The notes beneath the pieces are model-generated. The model worked only from the letters and a program-made list of their open reading frames with translations. It did no database searches and was not told where the DNA came from. DNA of 64,000 nucleotides, from contig NC_092347.1 of NCBI RefSeq assembly GCF_963676685.1, forward strand, positions 87,980,592 to 88,044,591, written 5' to 3'. Every line of letters starts with the position of its first letter. Positions within the stretch are counted from its first letter, which is position 1. This stretch comes from Mytilus edulis. Taxonomy: Eukaryota > Mollusca > Bivalvia > Mytilida > Mytilidae. Of this stretch, positions 59,836 to 64,000 are shown piece after piece. A program made the translations under genes and the position numbers.

Positions 59836-61169
59836 CAAGGCCGTAGCTACCCTTGAGGCAAGTGAGGCAATTGCCTCACTAAAATTTCGACGCTGATATT
59901 TTTTATACATATAAATATAATAGTCATTTGTTGTTCTGTTTCAACCTTAATTTCTATAACTTCATCATTTCTTTTAAACTATTCTTCCTGGATATAACTC
60001 AGCATCTCAACGGGTGATGTTTCTCGATTACATTAACCTAATAACGATAATCATCATGGATCTTTAGTTAAAAACAGGCTCTTGCAGAAAAAGGAAAAGC
60101 GACACTGAAGGAAAAGAAGGAATAATTCTAGTAAACTATTTTTTTTAACAAGAGTCTGAGTATTGCTTAGAACTTCATTAGAACAATCAAAAAACGATAA
60201 GTAGACTTTCTCTGTTTCACCAACTTTTGACTAATTAAGTACTGGGCATCGCAAGGGGGCAGTCCTGTCTGTGTATTCATTTCACGAACTTTAAACTTTC
60301 TCTTTACAGATAAATGAAATATAAATAATATGAAACATAAGCATAGATTAGTTTTTAGCCATGTTTCTTTAACCTTAAAAATTGAAAGAATATCCCATAT
60401 TTCAATTTGATATTATTGAGGAATGGTAGATCCTTTAACACAGGATTTTGTCTTTACTTAATATTCGGGACTATGGAATTTCGTTTCTTTATATTTGGGG
60501 TTTCGGAATCGGACACCCCAAACCCTCACTCCTAAATTTATAGATTCTGGAACTAAAAGACCACCAACTATTTCCAGAAATAATTTGAAATTACGGAACT
60601 ACATGTACAAACGTCAAAAACTCCATTCCAATTCCCCTGTACCCATATATACTTACTCTATAGATAGAATCATATACGTGTATCTTATCTCATTCTATCC
60701 CTAGTTTGTCTACTCTTTGTCAGCATAAAAGCGAGTTTAATATTTTGTAACTGCGACTGTATGATGGTTCTTACAGGAAAGCTTACAGGAAAGCCTTTTG
60801 CAAACAAAACTGTTGCTACCGATTTGCTGATGGAGAAGGATTTGGAAGAAGACATTTATCATTGTGTTGATGATGATGTGCTACCTTTAGAAATACAGAC
60901 TGCCCTGAAACAACTGAAAACTTGGAAAAGAGCATTCATGAGTGGCGCGAGATTGTGCGGTCTTGAAAATTTGGTGTTAATAAAAGTCTTAAAAAATGAA
61001 AAATTTATATAAAGTGTCCAAATTCACAACATTATCAAACTCTCTAAAAATGCCTAGAATGCAGGATTTTGCACCTATCATTTCATACCCTCCAAAAAAA
61101 ATTTTCGCCTCGCTTCTCTCGGCTCAATTATTTTGCCTCACTAAAATAAGATGCCTAGCTACAGCCTTG
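59836..61169. mobile_element. 1.3-kb TIR element (CAAGGCCGTAGCTA termini, 6-bp duplication)
   Basis: The left end CAAGGCCGTAGCTAC and right end TAGCTACAGCCTTG are inverted. A further inverted block is GAGGCAATTGCCTCACTAAAA (left) against TTTTGCCTCACTAAAATAAG-type sequence (right). TTAGTC flanks both sides (59830-59835, 61170-61175). A plus-strand frame at 60761-61012 (83 codons, with an acidic stretch DLLMEKDLEEDIY) may be a leftover of an encoded protein, but no domain is recognisable. The duplication length is unusual and the superfamily is not assigned. Confidence 0.7.
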
Positions 61170-61749
61170 TTAGTCATAAATTGATGGTATGTCATGTTTG
61201 TAAGACTTAATCTAAGGCAAATGATTGTGTCATGCATGCAAATTTTCACTTTTCCTTCTACTTGAAAATATTAGTACTAAAAGGTTGTGAGCAAAAAGTC
61301 AATTTAATGACCATGTGGACAGCAAGATACATGTATGATATATATCCAAGTGTTGAAGAAATTTTCAAATACATAAAAACCATTTCCTCAAGTTTAGCTA
61401 TTCAATTGTTTAGTTTTGGTTTTATTTTTTACTGTCTGCATATAAACTTAGACATACACATGTATGTAAAATAATATAACATCACTTTATAAATTGTTAT
61501 AATGTACATGTTTTTTCTTGATATTTAACAGATAAACAACAAAAATTTAAAAAAAAATCAAATCAACAAATATTCTTACCTCCATTTGGCATTTGGAATG
61601 TTTGGAATATCTCTACCAATTTATATATCATGTATATAATTCATATATCATTTGCATATGTCATGTGTATGTAAACAATGTATAGAAATAACATGCAATA
61701 AACTGTTGGATGCTTCTGTTGTATTATTTAACTTTAAGATCTATATATT

Positions 61750-62410
61750 GTAACTGTTCCAGACCATATGTCGATATGAGTATTTGGACCGTATACGTAT
61801 ACTCGTACGGTCCAACCATACGTGTATGGTCGGACCCTATGAGTATACACGTATGGTCCAGTTTGAGCTGACCATACATGTTATGGATTATATTGGTTAA
61901 ATTTAAACAAATGTTTATCACAATCTCAATTTTTAGTTTTACAAATTTTTATTATTACAAATAGATTGATAAAATGAACAAAGGAACAATTGAAATTAAA
62001 TATTTGTTCAATTTTATATCTGAATCCTATTTTGGTACTCTTGCCCAAGGTGACACTTGCTATTGTCCTCCCAAATTATGTTTACTTCCGATATCTTCAA
62101 TTTCAATGATCATAATTCAATTAATGTATTACTGATCTATATAAGCTTATAAATACAAGAGATTAACAGATTTAATTATTGTGAATTTTTTATATAGTTA
62201 AAATATAAAGTTTTTATTTCAATTACAATAGAACTTTTTTATAACAATTTGAGAGTTAAGTTATGTTGATCTGTTAAATGCATTTGTATCTAATTAATTT
62301 GACCAACTTCTTGATATTAGTCAGACACGTACGGTATGACCATATGAGTATTTTGAAAAAGTACGCATACGGTCCAGACCGTACACGTACGGTCCAAATA
62401 CTCTGGAACA
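61750..62410. repeat. Element with clustered GGACCGTA/TACGGTCC palindromes
   Basis: The left end GTTCCAGACCATATG...AGTATTTGGACCGTATACG is mirrored at the right end by CGTACGGTCCAAATACTCTGGAAC (about 62386-62410). At least five GGTCC or GGACC half-sites joined to TACG/CGTA steps occur at 61787-61860, and more at 62330-62400. The centre (61880-62320) is plain AT-rich. Confidence 0.7.
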
Positions 62411-62635
62411 TAACTACTTTATAATCATACACATGTAATAATATATATTTTATACTTTTATTGAAGATAAATGACATTTGATGAAAAAAATCAATTACTG
62501 TTTAAAAATGTACAACTGTTAAATATATATCCTGTTTCTAATTCTATGTAGTGCTTGTCTAATTTGGACAGTCACAGAATCCCTTATCACAGCCACACAA
62601 AAATATAGTTTGCCTTTCGAAAATTTTAAAAACAT

Positions 62636-63275
62636 AACGTGACGGTACCTAAATTGCACCTATTTTGACAGTTTTTTCACCTACGTTTTTTTATGATAAA
62701 GACGCGACAATAATGTCCATTCTGTGTTTATTTTGAAGCTGTATCCTTCTTTATTATAAAGGTATACCTATTCGATTTTTAATCCATATGGAATCATAGA
62801 AAAATTGGTCTAAACTGACCTCCAAACCATCAATGATTCTGAAATGAGGAGTACCCAAATTGCATCTATGCTTAAATTCGCATCGTCAAAAGTCGAATAA
62901 CAGAGCTTTTGTTTAATTTCCTCAAATATTTTGAACAATCGGATATAAATCCATGCTTACTCTTCATTTTTTTTTAAAATGGGTACTTGTAACATATTGT
63001 ATTTGATCATTTTAAAAAGATGATGTTTTGATGACGTCGCATAGCGACGTTTCAGTACATTTTGCTTTTTCAGTAAACACTTCATCTATTGATAAATACT
63101 GTGAACATTTTGTGCATATCTAAATATTTTTACCTATGTTGAAAGATGTGCATAGTATCAAATCATAAAAATACAAATTGTGTAGTCTCTAGGAAATCTT
63201 GTAAGATGTCTGCTGCTATTTTTGCTAAATAGGTGCAATTTGGGTACTCGTTGCAATTTGCGTACCGTTTCATTA
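62636..63275. repeat. Inverted-repeat element with GTACCxAAATTGCACC motifs
   Basis: ACGGTACCTAAATTGCACCT at 62642 is mirrored near 63225-63270 by AGGTGCAATTTGGGTACTCG and TGCAATTTGCGTACCGT. An internal copy GAGTACCCAAATTGCATCT is at about 62851. A GC-containing hairpin GACGTCGCATAGCGACGT lies at about 63034. No gene. Confidence 0.6.
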
Positions 63276-63639
63276 GAGATTTACCATGTCTCTAGAACCA
63301 ATGCATTTGTCACATACAATAACGAGCCAAAATGCAAAAAAATATCCATTTACATTGCAAACTTATAATTTAACCTTGGTTTAAATTCCTTTATTTACAA
63401 TCCTTATAACAAGTTCAAGAATGTCAAGACAATCACGTTTTTTTAGTAGTTTTTTTATAAAACATCACTACTATAAAAGTGCAATAAAGTAATTTCATAA
63501 AGTTATAAAAGGTATATATATGAAAGTCATATGCATCAAAATATAATTTTATTACATGAAACATGGCCGAATTGAAGTATAATTGTTTAGTACATATGAA
63601 AGAATTAAGCAACATAACTATAGAAAATTTAAATTTAAT

Positions 63640-63905
63640 AAATCTAGCGTACATTACTGTTTTTCATGTAACAATAACACAATGTAACCGTAGCCTCAAT
63701 AATTATTGTTTCATACGTAATTAATCGGTTCCTTACCCAACTTTGCATTCCGGCAATTAGTCTCCGATGTAACAATAATATTTTTTTTATTGTTACATTT
63801 CCATGTAACCGTAGCCAGTGCCATTTATCAAGGATTTGTATCCTTGCATTTATATATGGGGACGAAAAAAAAATCCAGACTTCGTCCCCATTCCCAGGTA
63901 ATGCC
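63640..63905. repeat. Short repeat pair (TGTAACAATAA / ATGTAACCGTAGCC)
   Basis: CATGTAACAATAACACAATG with ATGTAACCGTAGCC (about 63665-63695) is repeated as TGTAACAATAATA...TTATTGTTACA with CATGTAACCGTAGCC (about 63768-63817), a small hairpin plus direct copies. The minus-strand frame over it has no domain. Confidence 0.5.
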
Positions 63906-64000
63906 TGCCTCATATTAAATCACATAAAATGATATGTCTTCACTTGAAAATTAATTGCTTATGCTTTTGTGCGTAAAAAGTTTAATCTTTACTGTAAAAT

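Noticed and set aside
61581..61625. Possible NELFA N-terminal exon end (donor GGAG|GTAAGA on the minus strand).
   Set aside because: The frame with a fitting hydrophobic pattern is in the wrong phase for the next exon, and the phase-compatible frame has a stop 33 nt upstream with a poor acceptor.

Overview
The window looks like nuclear DNA of a marine bivalve, most probably a mussel (Mytilus-like). It is strongly AT-rich, has short exons in long introns with GT/AG borders, and is full of repeats I recognise from bivalve genomes. The species call is inference. Three real genes could be built, all on the minus strand; almost every other long open frame is a chance frame or lies in a repeat.

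Region 1 (1-6.6 kb): after a TIR element at 282-1013 there is a complete five-exon gene (2762-6587) for a secreted IL-17-family cytokine of 372 aa. It has a signal peptide, a long pro-region, an RKKR furin-type site and a C-terminal IL-17 cystine-knot domain. No single open frame covers it; it was assembled from splice sites whose phases all agree. Its 3' end carries a tandem, decayed copy of the last exon.

Region 2 (6.6-16.2 kb): mostly repeats and decayed sequence, with a broken Ty3/Gypsy retrotransposon (about 9.2-11.6 kb), a possible arrestin-domain exon remnant (12738-12995) and a 198-bp tandem duplication.

Region 3 (16.2-26.2 kb): a complete ten-exon NHLRC2 orthologue (694 aa; thioredoxin-like domain with a CCINC motif, NHL propeller, C-terminal beta domain). 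One intron holds a 2.1-kb Harbinger-like TIR element.

Region 4 (26.2-33.6 kb): intergenic, with a tRNA-derived SINE, MITEs and a 46-bp minisatellite.

Region 5 (33.6-64 kb): NELFA (negative elongation factor A). Ten exons are found; the first coding exon(s) lie beyond or are not recognisable. The intron after the exon encoding the conserved TPDYAAGLV motif holds a roughly 9.4-kb minisatellite made from the 3' end of that same exon plus its splice donor. It has about 130 units of 61 bp and a few 93-bp units, so the perfect donor GTAAGT recurs about every 61 bp. The array has a 27-unit (1,647-bp) higher-order period and carries two transposon insertions, one hAT-like (8-bp TSD) and one odd 2.2-kb element with 451-bp terminal direct copies. 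This exon-derived splice-donor array in a transcription-pausing gene and the furin-type IL-17 precursor are the two most notable observations.
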